Of a stretch of 64,000 bases of DNA, positions 35,874 through 46,924 are shown one piece after another. The notes under the pieces are model-generated. The model was not told the DNA's origin, did not search any database, and saw nothing but the letters and a program-made list of their open reading frames with translations. The position numbers and the translations under genes are program-made. The DNA is taken from positions 171,596,235 through 171,660,234 of the forward strand of contig OW799233.1 of the NCBI GenBank assembly GCA_941918925.1, in the 5' to 3' direction. The stretch's first letter is position 1; each line of letters opens with the position of its first letter. Source of the stretch: Phyto melanocephala (lineage: Eukaryota; Arthropoda; Insecta; Diptera; Rhinophoridae).

Positions 35874-36703
35874 TGATAATATAATTAAGATATAGATATG
35901 CTTAGGAATAGTCTAGGTAGACAGTTTATGTTGTATATATAAAGGGTAGGAATATAAAGACGATCTCCAATAGATGTTTTTAGTTTATTTTCACTATTCT
36001 ACACGTTTAACAAATATCAATTTCCCTTTTGCAGCTGGTTGATATATCGACAACCCTACTAACCCAAATTCGATACTTAAATATCGGAACAGTCTTGAAC
36101 TTGAACACGTGGGTTAATTGACGAGTAAAATTGCTATTAATGAACTAATATAGTAGTCAGCGTTGATTGAAAGAGACGAGCTTAGACTTTAGATCAGGTT
36201 TCGGAAATGTAATTTGTTTGTCATTATCGAACAAAAATTTTATAAAGGGTGGTTAAATTTTAAGACCCGATGTTGGTTTTGAATAAAACACAAATTATTT
36301 AGGAAATTACTGTCATTTCTTTTTATTATGATAAGATTGGTATGGTTCAATTATGTATGAAAGAAAATATTGGCCAAATGGCCGCCGGCACACCTTAATC
36401 CGATGGTCCAAATTTTTAATGACAATATTGATGTTCGATTGTTGGGCATGATGATGAGTCAAGGTTGACTGCTCTTTTGCCACACTATCGCTAAAAACAG
36501 CAATGTTTTCAGTTCAACGAACTAAGAAGGCATTCACAGATGTTTTCGCATTTCATACAGACCTGTTTTGCTGAAACTAAAATATTTTCCACAATTCTCC
36601 CGATTGTGGACGAATTTGAAGGATTATGTTGACCAAAATAATCACTAAGTGCACGAAATGCATTTTGATTTGAACGCCAATTTTCAAAATAAGCCTGAAT
36701 AAC

Positions 36704-36901
36704 ATAAAAAATTTACTAATTATTCAGGATATTCTCCCAATGATTTTCAAAATTTTAGTTTTATTGGTAGTTTTAAATAAAACTTGTAATAATTTTAAAC
36801 TTTTTAATAAATTTTATAGTTTAAAGGTCTACTGATGATCTGGCATAAGCACCAGTGAAATGCATATAGACCAGCTTAAACACAACAACCAATAAAACTA
36901 A
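36704..36901 (+). mobile_element. 198-bp retroelement-like insertion
   Basis: AAGCCTGAATAAC occurs directly before (36691-36703) and after (36902-36914) this stretch but only once in the related MITE at 47070-47676. It is therefore a 13-bp target duplication around an insertion. The insert ends A-rich (CCAATAAAACTA), has an inverted partner TAGTTTTATTGG at 36756, and contains the hammerhead-like motif. A long duplication and A-rich end point to target-primed reverse transcription; hammerhead motifs are typical of Penelope-like elements. No coding sequence. Confidence 0.75.
36826..36872 (+). ncRNA. Candidate type I hammerhead ribozyme
   Basis: All conserved parts occur in order. Stem I 5' strand GGTCTA (36826-36831); core CTGATGA (36832-36838); stem II CTGGC..GC(A)CCAG with a short loop (36840-36855); GAAA (36857-36860); TGC; cleavage triplet ATA (36864-36866); stem I 3' strand TAGACC (36867-36872), pairing 6 of 6 with GGTCTA. 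Stem III would be only 2 bp, but ATGCAT is self-complementary, so cleavage as a dimer is possible. Stem II has one extra A and a U-U at its base. Minimal hammerheads of this kind are known from Penelope-like and other retroelements. Activity is untested. Confidence 0.6.
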
Positions 36902-37298
36902 AAGCCTGAATAACTTTAACGCGTTGCTCGATTGTGTATCTTTCTATGGTTCGAATTGAGAAATGTCAAATGATATGCAGAAAAAGACCTGACGTTAGGG
37001 TTCACATTCAACATCGGCCCTTGAAATTTAACCACCCTTTATTATCACATTCTGTCATTTAAAAAAAATGTAGGTTTCATGAAAACCACCTAACTACTAC
37101 CACCTAACCCGATTTAAGGTATAATAAAGAAATCTTCAAGACAGCACATGATTCCCAATTGAGTAGCACGATACGATAATTTTGCGCACAGGGGTCGATA
37201 TGCAAATAACCACAGAACTCAATTGATTAATTTAGGTGTTCTTGCTTTAGGTTATTTAAAATGACATATTATATATGTATAATTTTTATATCCTTTGT

Positions 37299-39003
37299 AT
37301 GAGAGTATAAAAGGGTATAAATAAGTTTGCCATTCAGCTTAATATGCTTTCGAAAATCATGCTGTTGAAAATCGGTTATGTGCGCACTTAACAAGCAGCG
37401 ATAATAGAGAAAAAAAAACACATTGTCTCTAAACAAATAAAGTAAAATTTTGCAATTGCTATTAAACATCTTCATACATTTGCTACGAATATATAATTTC
37501 GGAAAATCAAGTTTCAACGAAAAAAATTTCGGTAAATTATTTTCGAAAGAAAAAATCATATAAAAGTTCAGATGATCGATTTCCTTAATAAGTTTTGAGT
37601 TGCACTATATAATTGTCAGTTATGGCCTTGAAAATGTTAATGGTAATCATTACAAAAAATTTTCATATAAATTACTGGGAAATAATTATTTCTACAGTTT
37701 TCATTTTCGACCCCATAAAGTATATTTATTCTAAATCCTAATTCATGAAACAATTATAGCTAGCGATTGCTGATAAATACCTATCTATATATGTAGGTTA
37801 GGTTAGGTCCGACAGACGCCCGAAAGCATAGCTCACTCTGGTCCTCCGAGGGTCCCGTTGTGATACCGAAGGCACCAAAGCCCGTTTATCTACGTCCCCT
37901 GGCTCTCGTTCCTAAGCCATTTTGTCCTGTTTATAAAGGTGTGAATCTTCCCCAGATCACATGTGGAAGGACAAGTTTTATTAAAAGTATTCGCTGGCCT
38001 AGAATCTAGTGTCTCAGGTCCCCGAATGCAGAACAATTACAGAGAAGATGTTAAGTTGTCTCCTCCTTTTCCCCGTTATCGTAAGGTGGATTCGAGGCAT
38101 ATTCACCGCATATTGCGTCCTATGCACATCCATGTCAGGCCAGATAATCCTGGTTTCTACGCAAGTGGGTTCTCTCACCCATCTTTCCTTGGCATTCAGA
38201 TAGAATCGATGCGAGATTAGCTGCTTACCCTTTGACAAAGGAATACCTAAGGCACAACTGGATTCAACCGAATCTAAGGTGGTGCCGGCTTTTGCAAGTG
38301 CATTAGCCCTATTATTACCATCGACATCCCCATGCCCTGGAACCCATACAAGGGCAACCGTCTAATATCTCGCTATCTCCTTAAGAGACACCCGGCATTC
38401 CTGGACAATTTTCGATGTGTTATACACATCCTCTCCGGGGGCCTAATAGCCGCCTTGCTGTCAGTAAATATATCAATATCCCTGCCAGGTATTTCATATA
38501 CTGAATCTGTTCTGCGGCTGTCTTTATAGCGACTTACTCAGCCTATAAAGCTTTACAGTAATCCGGTAGCTCCAGGAACAATTTCAAACCCAACTGAGTC
38601 GAAAAAAAACCACATCCAGATCTATCATGTGATTTCGATCCGTCAGTAAATATCTGGATTGAATTCTCCGGAGGTCGGAGGCCATCATTGTAATCAGATC
38701 TATTTGGTATATTCGTCGCTAAACCCGGATCGAATACTGGTTCAGGTACTTTGTAGTCAATAGGAGAAGCAATATTGATCATAACTAAAATCCTATCATG
38801 TCCATAATTTGCATATATCCATGCTCTTGTGGCATTCAGCCTGTCAGGATGTCTGGTGGTAACCAGTTTAAAAGAGTAAACTGTGCCTTAGATGGGGTGG
38901 TCGTAAAACCACCTGTTATCATAATCGCATGTATATACGTACATAATGGTATAAATTGTGTGCTGGGTATATTAGATTCGGCATAGCCGAATAAAGCGGT
39001 TGA
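37299..39003 (-). mobile_element. DINE-like element split by two insertions
   Basis: Minus-strand 3' end at 37299-37341 (AAGGGTATAAATAAGTTTGC), core at 37685-37765 (TTCGACCCCATAAAGTATAT), and 5' end at 38935-39003 (GGGTATATTAGATTCGGCAT, AGCCGAAT). Between the parts lie an unidentified insert of about 340 bp (37342-37684) and a LINE fragment. Confidence 0.5.
37797..38930 (-). pseudogene. LINE ORF2 3' fragment with RNase H domain
   Basis: Minus-strand reading in broken frames: PPENSIQIFTDGSKSHDRSG followed by CGFFSTQLGLKLFLELPDYC (first RNase H strands with the TDGSK aspartate), then LAGILIYLLTARRLLG where relatives read a second IFTDS-type motif, MGSRAWGCR- in place of W.PGH.G, then HRFYLNAKERWVREPTCVET and a CRMC-like HLLCNCSAFGDLRH tail. 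This order (RNase H then Cys/His motif) is typical of I/R1/jockey-type LINE ORF2 ends. It starts with GGTTAGGTTAGGT on the + strand (the LINE's 3' end). Inactive and 5' truncated. Confidence 0.65.
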
Positions 39004-39496
39004 ATAAAAAATATTTTTGCAGGGCCAATTTACAAGATTTTTTAATTTTTTTAATATTCTTTATTTGCAATCAAATCTTGAGGTGTGATTTATATTTTTT
39101 TTTGTCTCCAGATGGCTAAAGTTCGGCTGTAAAAGCCATATATCTCAAAAAAAAATATTAAAAAGTATTGTCATAGTCAAGAGCAGATCCAGCTTATATG
39201 TTTGGAGGAAGCAGGGGGTTGCTTTTATTAAAACATATGCAATGTTCGTTTGATTAGTTGTTAAGGAAAAAATTGGGATTTGAATATCCTTTATTGCTAA
39301 TGCAGCAAAAGTTTTTATTTGTTTTTTCGAGATACAATTTTCTGTTATAAGATGACAGGAACTCAAATCTAATGGGTAAATACTAGATTAATTGAGGTGA
39401 CCAGCTCTTGGAGAAAAACATTGGTCTCCTCGGGACTAATAAAACGACTTTTCACTCTTTTAGAACCAACTATAAGTGTCGAAGATATAACGATAT

Positions 39497-39736
39497 ATCG
39501 ATACTTTACTTCCTCAACCTCGTATCTTAAAAAATAAAATTTTTCAGGAGAGATAAAAAAACGGTTCATCTTTTTATACTTCGGTGTTTGGTTAAAAGTT
39601 TAAATGCAAGTATTTATTTATAGTAGTAGTAATAATATACTAATCTTTTTTAGTTAAAGCATAAAACAATCGTTTGATATGAAAAAGTCAAAATCGTTTT
39701 TTTTTAAGATACGAGGTTGAGGAAGTAAGGCATCGA
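39497..39736. repeat. Inverted repeat with 38-bp arms
   Basis: ATCGATACTTTACTTCCTCA..CGTATCTTAAAAAA (39497-39534) is mirrored at 39698-39736 with about three differences. A foldback of about 240 bp. No flanking duplication identified. Confidence 0.6.
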
Positions 39737-39744
39737 TATGCGGC

Positions 39745-41790
39745 AAAAACAAAATTGTCTTGCAAAAATATTTAACAGTTGAACCTATAGGGCGATTTTT
39801 TTTCTTTTTCACAGAGAAAATATTCTATTTGAACGAAATTCTTTAGAAAATTTTTTGGTTTGGAAAAGTATTGGTGCATTATTTATCTGTATTAGGTATT
39901 GAATTTGTGTATCTTTTTCTAAATATTTTTTGGGCATGTCAGTGGTTTTCCCAGCTGTTTTTCATTTAACTAATTTTTTTCAAAGTTAAGTAAAGCCAAG
40001 ATTAATTATGTACAAAAAACTTGCTTTTATTTATTGTTTTACATTTCAAAAGAAATTCTACCCTTTTTCAAATTAACTACAAACAAAATTTATGGAATTT
40101 TAAGAACTAATTTAAATTTTTATGTTAAACTTTTACTGCCATTATATTGTACTTTTTTCTTTATTTTGCTCAATGTTTAACTAATAATACAGTTGAGGAA
40201 TATTTTGCTAGAAAACTTGTAATTAACAAACTTTTTTAGTTATTAAAAAATGTTTGTGTTATGCAGGCATATGCATGAATATTTATGTTAAAACTAACAC
40301 ATGTTCATACGTATGTACGATCATGTTCTTATGTTTCTAATAGTACGTGTGGTATAGCTCGTTAGCATTAGTATAGTTAAGAGAGTGATTATGGCTTTTT
40401 CTTTACGCTAGTTTGTTTGTATTAGTTTTTTTTTTCGATGTGTTAGTTTGACCGCGTTTAAATACATTTATGTACAAATATGGTGTTTATTGCTTCACAC
40501 GTGTTTGTTGCTAGTGTGAATTTTAATGAGTCTTTAGGGTAATGTTAAACAAAATAATGCAATTTAATGCTCAAGTGACAATTAAAAATGTCATTCACAA
40601 AAAAAAAAACCAATTTCAAACTAATGCTTAAAGGCAATATTTGGCCAATTATAAATGTTGTATTAAATGTCGAATATTTGATCAAAAAAAGACAATTTAA
40701 AAATAATGGTTTTAAACATAAATTTAGTTTAACAAAAAATATGCTATTAAATACAATTGTAATTTAAATACTCAATAGAATTGAAAATAAATTAACTAAA
40801 TAAAAAACAAAAAAGCAAAATGAGTTTAATATTTATTGGCAAATAGTAATAGAACTATGAACAATGAAAGGGAAACGCCTTTGTAAAGTTTCGAATACTA
40901 GATGAGTAGTGAATTGTTTTTTTTTTTCTTTTAAACCACATTGTATAAAAAATGAAAGTAAATAAATGTTCTTATAAAAGTACATTTATTTTTATGCATC
41001 ATCAGTTATTTTTATTAATAAATATTGAATTGGTTAGCCTAAATGATTTGAGTTTCAAAGTTTTCATTTTTTATTTTTTTATTTAAGTTAGCAAAAACTG
41101 GGTTTTTCATTCAATTTATTATGTTCTATTAAATATGGAAACGATGCAAAAAAATACCACAAGGTTTGAAAAAAACCCATATATAAAATAAAAAACAAAT
41201 AAAATGAATTAAAACACATGTGTATTTACTCTGCTGGTATTAGTCATACTTTAAAATTAAAACAAAAATGTATATAGAAATAAATATTGATAAAAACTAG
41301 GTTAAAACAGACCAAAATAACCAGCGAACTAACCATTTAAACCAACAGGACAACAAGAGGATCACAAAATATTAAAACATTTATAAACACCATTATCAAA
41401 AGGATTATAATAATACTACACATTTGGAAAAGAGTTGCTTACGCTTACATTCAATTCAATGGTAATTGGCACAATGGCTGAATTGTGTCCAAAGAATAGT
41501 TAATATTATAGCTGGAAAAAAAGTATCTGCATATGGGCATTAGATGGTTTAACTGAATCGTATAATTAAATTCAGTTTCTTTAATTAACAACATTTACAC
41601 TTATGTGTCTAAAGTCAACAATAGATTATGTTGTAATCCGGCCAAATAAAAAGGCATATTCATATCAAAAAGTAAACGTTTACTTGCATAAATATTAAAA
41701 TTATTATTTAAAATTCAGAAATTTCTTTTGTTAAAGCCTCGGAATAACCTTTAGTGAAGGTCTCAGAGGAAAAAATACATCAACGGTTCC
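39745..41790. other. AT-rich DNA, no gene recognised
   Basis: No exon, transposase relic or clear repeat was seen. Confidence 0.4.
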
Positions 41791-41795
41791 ATATA

Positions 41796-42366
41796 CCATA
41801 GACAGACGACATCGTTAATTTGCATTAAAATCTAACTAATGCGCATTAAAATTTTACTGTGACAAACGACTGTTTCTGCAAATTGTAAAAATTGTAAATG
41901 CACTAGCAATCACAAATCTGAACATTTTCCTACAAGTTGGGATGACAGAAGGACACTCTGAAATAAGAGAAAGGGAATTGTGGAAATTCGTAGGTTTAAT
42001 GATATCTTTTCATGGAGGTTATAATTCATATGTGGGTATATGGTATTTTTTTAAGGACCGTAACAGCACTTTTTGGGAGAGTGACGTGCTTACGATGGAC
42101 GATACCAGTATTAAGGAAAACTTTCGCCTAAAAAATATGTAAAAAATTTCAACATATCGAATGTATTTTTATTTTATATTTTTAATTTTTTAATTTTTTG
42201 ATTGATTGCCGACCGTGTTGCCATATTGAAATTGCTAAATGCAGTATAAATTCAATTTGATTTAGTGCATTTACGTGAAATCTAATACACATTGGAATGG
42301 GGATAATTCCATAGTTAATTTGAATTAAGACTTTTAATGCAAGTTAACGCTGTCGGCTGTCTATGG
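41796..42366 (+). mobile_element. 571-bp TIR element with TA duplication
   Basis: CCATAGACAGACGACATCG (41796) and the mirrored end (CGCTGTCGGCTGTCTATGG, to 42366) form TIRs of about 35 bp with three mismatches. TA flanks both ends. The inside has one 66-codon frame (41942-42142) and is otherwise AT-rich. Superfamily not established. Confidence 0.65.
41942..42142 (+). pseudogene. Transposase-like fragment, family uncertain
   Basis: A 66-codon frame reading MTEGHSEIRERELWKFVGLM, ISFHGGYNSYVGIWYFFKDR, NSTFWESDVLTMDDTSIKEN and FRLKNM. 'ELWKFVGLMI..G' recalls the 'EL..FIGLLI..G' segment that opens the catalytic region of piggyBac/PGBD proteins. However, the TA duplication and TIR do not fit piggyBac, so I leave it unassigned. 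It is a short internal remnant, not a functional gene. Confidence 0.35.
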
Positions 42367-43231
42367 TAATAGAAAGAGTTCATGTTATGCTAAAAAATAT
42401 GATGTCTGCACAACTATCAACCCCATTTGGCATTCGATTGCTTTTCGCTTAGACTTACCTTTTTCTTATGCTTCTTTGTGGATGTGAAGTTTTTGAGAAT
42501 TGTGTCAGATTTAATTCTTATAATCTTAAAATTGCCTACAACAAAATAGCCAGATATGTATTTAATAAGAGCCGTTTTGTCAGCATTTCGCTCTTTCCTT
42601 GTGGAGTATATAACATTAGTGATCTACTAAGTTTCAGGAGCCTGTTTCTTTAACACAAAATCATTAATGCAGAACAACCTAGTAACCACTTCTCCAACAT
42701 TATTTAAGTGATTTACCCGTGACAATAGAATTATCCCGCAAAAACGTTAAACCTTGACCTAAAAGAGACCGTTCTTCATTTTAACATAAAGTCTTTGAAA
42801 TAGAACTCAGAACAGAACTCAATCAATAAAAAATGCACTACAGTTTAGAAAGAGTTACAAAATAACTTAAACGTGGAAACATCACGAACGTTGCTTTAGT
42901 ACATTTACACCTGCGCAAAATCTAGTTGCTTTGAAATAAATTCTTGATCACCATTTACTCTATTCACACTATTTTTTTTTTGCCAATTTTATGTGTTTTC
43001 GTTTTCAAAACAATGGGGAATATTCATAGTCATCAAAAAAGTCGACTTTTACAGTACTTAAGTCAATTTCTTAAAAAAGTCTACTCTAAGTCATTCATAG
43101 ACAACTTAAAGTTGGTTTTTGACATTAAAGTCGGCTCTAAATTTAAAACCAGCTGAACCTGTTGTTAACTCTATATACAATAACATTAGCTGTTCATTGT
43201 AAAGTTAAAAGATTTATTGAAAATTAAAAAA

Positions 43232-43412
43232 ATGCCAAGATTTCAAGATATTGAAAGAGATTTTTCAATAACTGGTGATTGTGAGGGTGATTTTTGTGTA
43301 AGGAAGCCTAAAAATTACAAAAATAGATTTAATCCCTTCGACCTAAGCGATGAGGATTTTTATTTCTGCTACAGATTTGACAAAATTACAACTCGTTTTT
43401 TGTTAAGCTTTG
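43232..43412 (+). pseudogene. Harbinger transposase N-terminal exon
   Basis: From ATG 43232: MPRFQDIERDFSITGDCEGD, then FCVRKPKNYKNRFNPFDLSD, then EDFYFCYRFDKITTRFLLSF, then a consensus donor (TTTG|GTAAG) at 43412/43413. 'NPFD.SDEDF..RYRF.K.T...LL' matches the segment that precedes the catalytic domain in HARBI1-like transposases. Downstream exons with the DDE motif are absent. The frame beyond the donor runs only ten more codons. The opposite-strand Myb-like fragment starts about 270 bp away and converges on it. Confidence 0.6.
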
Positions 43413-43465
43413 GTAAGATGAAAGCATCGTTTCCCTTTTAGCTTTTCACGAATTTTTTTTTTTTT

Positions 43466-43682
43466 TCTGTATTAATGAAATATCATTTCCTCTGTTTTCT
43501 ACCACATCCAAGTGTGCGTTTACACACTCCCCGAGGCATTCTTTCTCAGAAGCACTCCAATTTGCATCTCTTGGCTTCTTCAGTTTCTGAAAGTAAAACA
43601 TTTATTAAATGCCAAACTAAAAATATATCACACATATGTACATTTGTATGTACATACATAAATATGTTATGAGACTTACCAT
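43466..43682 (-). pseudogene. Myb/SANT-like DNA-binding protein fragment of the Harbinger element
   Basis: On the minus strand an ATG (43682-43680) lies directly before a donor (GTAAGTCTC). The acceptor TTTCAG ends at 43587, and exon 2 reads KLKKPRDANWSASEKECLGE, CVNAHLDVVENRGNDISLIQ before running into an A-tract where the element is deleted. W..SEKE.L.E.V......VEN has the pattern of the Myb/SANT-like domain encoded by the second gene of PIF/Harbinger transposons, which helps the transposase bind its ends. Truncated, so not functional. Confidence 0.6.
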
Positions 43683-43999
43683 TTCTGTTTTTTTAAATAT
43701 TTTAATAAATTTTGATTTTATACATAGATGTAAAACGTTTTAAAATTTTTATTTTTTATTGTTTGCTTCAACAAAAGTAAACAAAAGAAAAGCAGCTGAT
43801 CAAGTTGCCATTTTTTATTTTTTAAAAAGAAATTGTATGCCAGAGTTAAACAAATAAGTGTTGACACCCATTTAAAGCCAGCTCAACTTAAAGTATACTT
43901 TTTTTTTGACTATGAATACCAAAAAGATAGTAAAAGCTTTTAACTTAAAGATTAACTTTAGTAAGAGCCGACTTTAGTTTGCGACTATGAATACTCTTC

Positions 44000-45385
44000 A
44001 TCTACAAAACTTTAACTCCGTATATAAAAAAATATAAACAAATACTCTTTACTTGCGTAATTGCAGCCACCTTATAAATTATGATTTCTATAAAATATGA
44101 TTTCTGTATTCAGAGTAGTATTTTTTTAAACAGTTGCATCACAAAGTAGTAAAAGATTTTGAGTAGATTTTGCCAAAATCTATTAAAGAAGCTGATTTTG
44201 TTTTATATTGGCAATCGTTTTGATTTTTCTTAAAATCTTTAGTGAACCAGATTTTAACAATTATAATTTTTTCACGATTATTATTACATCCCGGAAGAAA
44301 AGTCATTACGAAAGTAGTTGAATGCACTAAAAAATAGTTCTCCACTACTTAGAATCTAAACCCATTATTTTAACACCGCGCTTAGTATAACCACGCTTAT
44401 TTAAAATAGGGGCCCAGATAAGTACTTATTACGCTCTCTAATAAATTAGGACTTAAGTAGGTACTTACCCATATAACAATATATAATTACTTGAATTTAA
44501 TAACCTAAACAACCCTTTAATATTAAGGTCTTATAGATATCGTTCGGTTCTTTTAAGTAGGAAAATTTGATTTGATTATTCTTCGATAACGTTAAATTTA
44601 AAAATCAATAAAAATCTATAAGTCATCACTTTGGTACTGAACTGCTTTGACGCTGTCGTGAAAAACTTTATTACTTATACTAAATACAATCGTGTCAAAC
44701 TAAATAGGAATTATAAAAAAATGTGAATTTGAATGAGTGGAATAAGAAATTCTATTGTATGTGTATTTTAGCAAATGTCTGTTAACTAAGTACTTATGTA
44801 TCAAATTATAAATCAATTCATTACTAAAACACATCTAAGAAAGGCAGACGATATGTAATAGTCATTGAAAAGTTTGTTGTTTAGTAAGAGCAAGTCATTA
44901 CCTAGTTTTTGCGGTGATATTTATTAGTTTATAGGATTGCTGAAACATCCATTCAGATGTATATACTTTAAGCCACTAGAGCTATCACTTATAAAATATC
45001 AATCTTGCTGTGCTTGTTCATAAAAAAAATTTTCAAATAAATTTAATCGAAAATATAATTTTCAAGAACTTCTTACAAATGCATAATTTTTTCATACAAA
45101 AAGTCTTTAATTGTTGCGCGAATTTATGAAAATTATGTAAATTTTTTTAATGTAAAACTCCTCACAATGATTAATATGTGATATGATATGATTTTGATGC
45201 TGTTGATTTTCAAATATTGATTCGCGCCTGCTTTATATAAATACATTTTAAATACTTTTAGATTTATGAGTAGAATTGAGGTTGGCTTTGTTGAAATAAA
45301 TTTTTCGAAGCCCCCAGATATTCCACGAAATCTAGTTCACGACGTGTTTGAAAGAGGTGGTTTTGTTTGTTTAAAAGAAAATCGA
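44000..45385. other. AT-rich DNA, no gene recognised
   Basis: No exon, relic or clear repeat was found. Confidence 0.4.
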
Positions 45386-45389
45386 ATTA

Positions 45390-45809
45390 TGTGACGCGAC
45401 ATGACGAAAGGGACCTTATTTTGCCAGGGGTCAAAATCGAGTTTTTGATACCAATGGATTAAGGACAAAATGACAGCAAAATCATGCAAAAATATCAAAA
45501 ATTGACGAAGTTATAGCATTTTGAAGCTTTTATTTCACAAAAGGCAGTTTCGAGATAATTGAGATTAAAGTTTGGGTATGTTTTATGTAAAAACACGCTA
45601 AAGACAAAGACGTGATTCTAAAGTGTCAAACACAGCTCATTAAACAAAAAATTATTGCGATAATGCGATGTCGATACACGACGAGATATGTAGGTAGCGT
45701 TAGGTGTTAAAAACCCAAAACATGAAAATTAGACTTTAATTCACGTTTTGGCCAGTACTAAAAATTTTACGCTGGCAAGATAAGGTCCCTTTCGTCATGT
45801 CGCGTCACA
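45390..45809. mobile_element. 420-bp MITE with ~38-bp TIRs
   Basis: TGTGACGCGACATGACGAAA..GGACCTTATTTTGCCAG (from 45390) is mirrored at the right end (to 45809) with one mismatch in the first 38 bases. TA flanks both sides. Non-coding. Confidence 0.8.
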
Positions 45810-45814
45810 TATAT

Positions 45815-46265
45815 ATTTAGTTAAAAATATATATTTATTTAAATTAAAATAAAACGATTCACTATTATTCTCCCTCGTAAACTAAATTCTCAGGATATCA
45901 GTGTCATGCATGCACAATGCACGTATGTATTATAGGAGCATTAAGTATATACTTAGCTAAGATTTTGGTTAAATGTCCAACTATGCTCCACACTTAATGT
46001 TTCTAGGTCATTTTCGATCAAAAGTATACCGCAACAAAAGTGATTTTTAATATATATTTGAATAGTTTAATTTTTTTAAAACTGATTGGCTTCTCTTGGC
46101 TAAAAATTTTTTAGGAAATCACATAAGTTATTACGTAGTCAAAAATTAATAAAAATTTCGATTAATTTGGTACATTGGTAAATAGTAAAAACAATAGAGT
46201 AAACTTTTAAAAACAACATAAAATTGTACTTTACGCTTGTAGTACGTACACCAAAAAAAAATAAA
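45815..46265. other. AT-rich DNA, nothing recognised
   Basis: No feature could be supported between the MITE and the DINE-like head fragment. Confidence 0.35.
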
Positions 46266-46269
46266 AGAA

Positions 46270-46570
46270 AAGTAAGAATACTACACTGAGCTCTGTCGAA
46301 TCTGAGAATAACATTCACCATCATATAGATAGGTGCAGCGACCATAACGTAGCTTAGCCTTTATTTCTGACTCAGTGCTATACGCCATTTTGCTTCATTA
46401 TTCCTGACGCCATCTTCAATTTTGAATTTTTACATATTTAGCTGTTTTCTACTCATGTAGGCTTTTCATTTGATACCTTTATCGATGGGTTTGAGAATAA
46501 AATTATCCATTTTGTTTAGGGCCCCATCTTCTTAAAGGATTTCGACAAAAGAAAATTCTGCAAAAGTTGT
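46270..46570 (+). mobile_element. DINE-like element, subfamily C, 5' fragment
   Basis: AAGTAAGAATACTACACTGA, CTGTCGAATCTGAGAATAAC, CACCATCATATAGATAGG and GCCATTTTGCTTCATTATTC parallel the head of 31078-32082. No core or tail follows. Confidence 0.5.
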
Positions 46571-46924
46571 TATTAATACTAATTTTGTAATGGCCCATTG
46601 TGTACAAGTTGGTTTTTAGATATTGGTTTTATTTAGTTTTTGTTGTACATTTACGCTTCATTATCTATGTAATAGCATATACCACAAAAGCTCGCACACG
46701 TACAAACTTAATTTTATCGAAAACAAAGATACACTTAAAAAAACATACACATGTATGTGGCGTCAGCAGAAATATAAGAGAACTTAACAAAAACTTTTTT
46801 TTAGTTTTTCAGTGAAAGAAGGCTTTGAATAAATTAAAAATTTTTATTTCAGAGACAAATTGGTACACTACCACACTCTTGAAATCTTTAGTCAACAATT
46901 TGAGCAAAAGTAAAAAAGAAAATC

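Larger units (their letters stand above)
36245..37039 (-). mobile_element. Mariner-derived MITE, copy 1, with nested insertion
   Basis: The ends AAGGGTGGTTAAATTTTAAG (36245) and AAATTTAACCACCCTT (to 37039) are TIRs with TA on both sides. The minus strand reads the start of a mariner-type transposase (helix-turn-helix region), as in copy 2 at 47070-47676; the catalytic part is deleted. It is split by the 198-bp insertion at 36704-36901. Confidence 0.8.
43018..43996. mobile_element. PIF/Harbinger-like element, internally deleted
   Basis: GAATATTCATAGTC at the left and GACTATGAATAC at the right are mirrored ends, and the AAAGTCG.CT..TA words near them are also mirrored. Between them are the first exon of a Harbinger-type transposase (+) and the first two exons of a Myb/SANT-like protein (-), the two genes characteristic of Harbinger elements. 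The main bodies of both are missing. I could not fix a 3-bp target duplication. Confidence 0.65.

Noticed and set aside
37963..38529. Several + and - frames of 62-85 codons
   Set aside because: Shadows or broken pieces of the minus-strand LINE RNase H region.
40990..41010. CTGATGA on the minus strand near 41000
   Set aside because: No stem II, GAAA or stem I partner.
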